Source: Roseovarius carneus
Lineage (GTDB): Bacteria > Pseudomonadota > Alphaproteobacteria > Rhodobacterales > Rhodobacteraceae
Assembly (NCBI RefSeq): GCF_020141465.1
Contig: NZ_JAHSPD010000001.1
Span: 558,001 to 622,000 of the forward strand
DNA length: 64,000 nt
Reading direction: 5' to 3'
Shown: positions 63,298 through 64,000 of the stretch, piece after piece
Numbering within the stretch: the stretch's first letter is position 1
Layout of the letters: each line of letters starts with the position of its first letter
Program-made: the position numbers and the translations under genes
The notes under the pieces: model-generated
Database searches by the model: none
The model's input: the letters and a program-made list of their open reading frames with translations, nothing else
What the model was told of the DNA's origin: nothing

Positions 63298-63327
63298 TCG
63301 CGTTCAATTGAGTTCAGTCAAACGCGA
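63298..63327. terminator. Small hairpin at the convergent gene end
   Basis: TCGCGTT (63298-63304) and AACGCGA (63321-63327) form a 7-bp stem, seven bases beyond the stop of the leftward SnoaL-like gene. It may terminate that gene. The sequence AGAGCATCTCGCGTT resembles the arms of the palindromic element at 51557, but too weakly to call a copy. Confidence 0.4.
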
Positions 63328-63333
63328 TATTGC

Positions 63334-63879
63334 TTAGTTGGCCGAGAACGGCAGCGACGAGTGGTGCAGCACGATCTTCGGCTCGCCGTTCTCCATTTGC
63401 TCAAATCCAAACGTGTACTCGACTTTCACCTCTGATCCGTCGGTCTGTGTGAAGAAGTAGTTGCCCATCGACATGGCCGTGTCGCCGCTGATGATGGTGC
63501 CCTCGTTTTCCCAACGAACATTCGTGTAGGGCGCAATCGCGAAACCGCCATCTTCGGCGATATCGCCACCGACAAAGTAGGACAGCGCTTCGTCGAATGT
63601 GCCACGGAACTGATCCTCGGCGGCAAGCGTCGGCTTGAAGAGAACCTCACTTTCCCCATACGCGTAGAACATGTTGATATGATCCGTTGCAGCCCCACGG
63701 TAGTCGCCGTTATCGGTATGGATCTTGCCGATGTTGACGATGCCTTCGCCCCAAGCGTCTTGAAGGGCGGTTACTTGCTCAAGGGTCAAACCAGCATCAC
63801 CGTCCGAAGCGAGGGCGACCCCGCTTGTGGTGGCGAAAGCGAAGGCTGCGGCGATGGCGAGGGCTTTGGGTTGTGTCAT
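63334..63879 (-). CDS. Secreted NTF2/SnoaL-like protein of unknown function
   Basis: A 181-residue protein. MTQPKALAIAAAFAFATTSGVALA is a signal peptide, and the mature part begins SDGDAGLTLEQVTALQDAWGEGIVNIG, with DYRGAATDHINMFYAYGESEVLFKPTLAAEDQFRG, AMSMGNYFFTQTDGSEVKVEYTFGFEQ and IVLHHSSLPFS. The alpha+beta pattern fits the NTF2/SnoaL fold. Relatives in marine bacteria are sometimes annotated as phosphoribosyl-AMP cyclohydrolase, but I see none of that enzyme's cysteines. ATG 63879 has AGGAAG 6 bases upstream; ATG 63897 is an alternative. Confidence 0.82.
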   Translation of the reverse strand: MTQPKALAIAAAFAFATTSGVALASDGDAGLTLEQVTALQDAWGEGIVNIGKIHTDNGDYRGAATDHINMFYAYGESEVLFKPTLAAEDQFRGTFDEALSYFVGGDIAEDGGFAIAPYTNVRWENEGTIISGDTAMSMGNYFFTQTDGSEVKVEYTFGFEQMENGEPKIVLHHSSLPFSAN

Positions 63880-64000
63880 TTCTGTCTTCCTGTTCATGGA
63901 TATGTGTTTGCTTAAAAACAGGAGATAAGGATGCCAAATCCATAAAACCAATTGAATAATTTCCTAGTTTATATAGCCTGAAGGCATGGATCATGGAGGC

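Noticed and set aside
1..64000. CRISPR arrays, tRNA/rRNA genes, insertion sequences with transposases, prophage
   Set aside because: Intergenic regions were read for regularly spaced repeats, tRNA T-loops and transposase motifs; none was found. The DUF2793 gene alone is not evidence of a prophage.

Overview
The window looks like chromosome from a marine member of the Rhodobacteraceae (Alphaproteobacteria, roseobacter group). Base composition is GC-rich. Gene families typical of that group are present: a DUF5928 GT14 glycosyltransferase, a DUF2793 protein, the BatA/DUF4159 MoxR operon and a SnoaL-like roseobacter protein. This assignment is inferred from protein recognition; no rRNA or tRNA gene was found. 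I saw no CRISPR array, integrase, transposase or complete prophage.

Positions 1-18977 are a surface-polysaccharide region. It opens with the 3' part of a UDP-glucuronate-epimerase-like gene, then glmM, a PPP-family phosphatase and a Wzc/ExoP-type tyrosine autokinase. An eleven-gene leftward operon follows (17524 down to 5307), with most junctions overlapping. It carries a complete WbpA-WbpB-WbpE-WbpD-WbpI set, predicted to make UDP-2,3-diacetamido-2,3-dideoxy-mannuronate from UDP-GlcNAc. It also carries two GT4 glycosyltransferases, a Wzx flippase, a Wzy-like polymerase/ligase, a methyltransferase and a polysaccharide-deacetylase-like protein. A DUF2793/discoidin-like surface protein is divergent from it.

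Positions 19469-34212 are uptake and regulation: a peptide ABC operon (SBP, two permeases, two ATPases), a two-component system whose AAA+ regulator has lost GAFTGA, and a branched-chain-amino-acid-type (HAAT) ABC operon. Both ABC operons have a strong hairpin directly after the binding-protein gene. Positions 34429-42326 hold gabD, an Hsp20 chaperone, two tandem S1 proteases and the glycolate oxidase genes glcD-glcE-glcF with a possible GntR-type operator.

Positions 42327-63879 are mixed housekeeping and envelope genes. They include DUF599, the moxR/DUF58/BatA-DUF4159/membrane-protein operon, DUF1285, hydroxypyruvate isomerase, polA, a 59-residue zinc-finger gene, an ABC ATPase without a permease, DUF1203, hinT, a GT14/sulfotransferase divergent pair, an adenosine-kinase-like sugar kinase, endonuclease III, an AraC-MGMT fusion, an OmpA lipoprotein and a secreted SnoaL-like protein.

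The most unexplained signals are non-coding. A 25-30 bp motif recurs at seven intergenic sites. Two of its copies form a perfect 24-bp inverted repeat around a strongly structured 153-bp spacer (59507-59707). A separate 119-bp MITE-like palindromic element overlaps the stop codon of the hydroxypyruvate isomerase gene (51557-51675).
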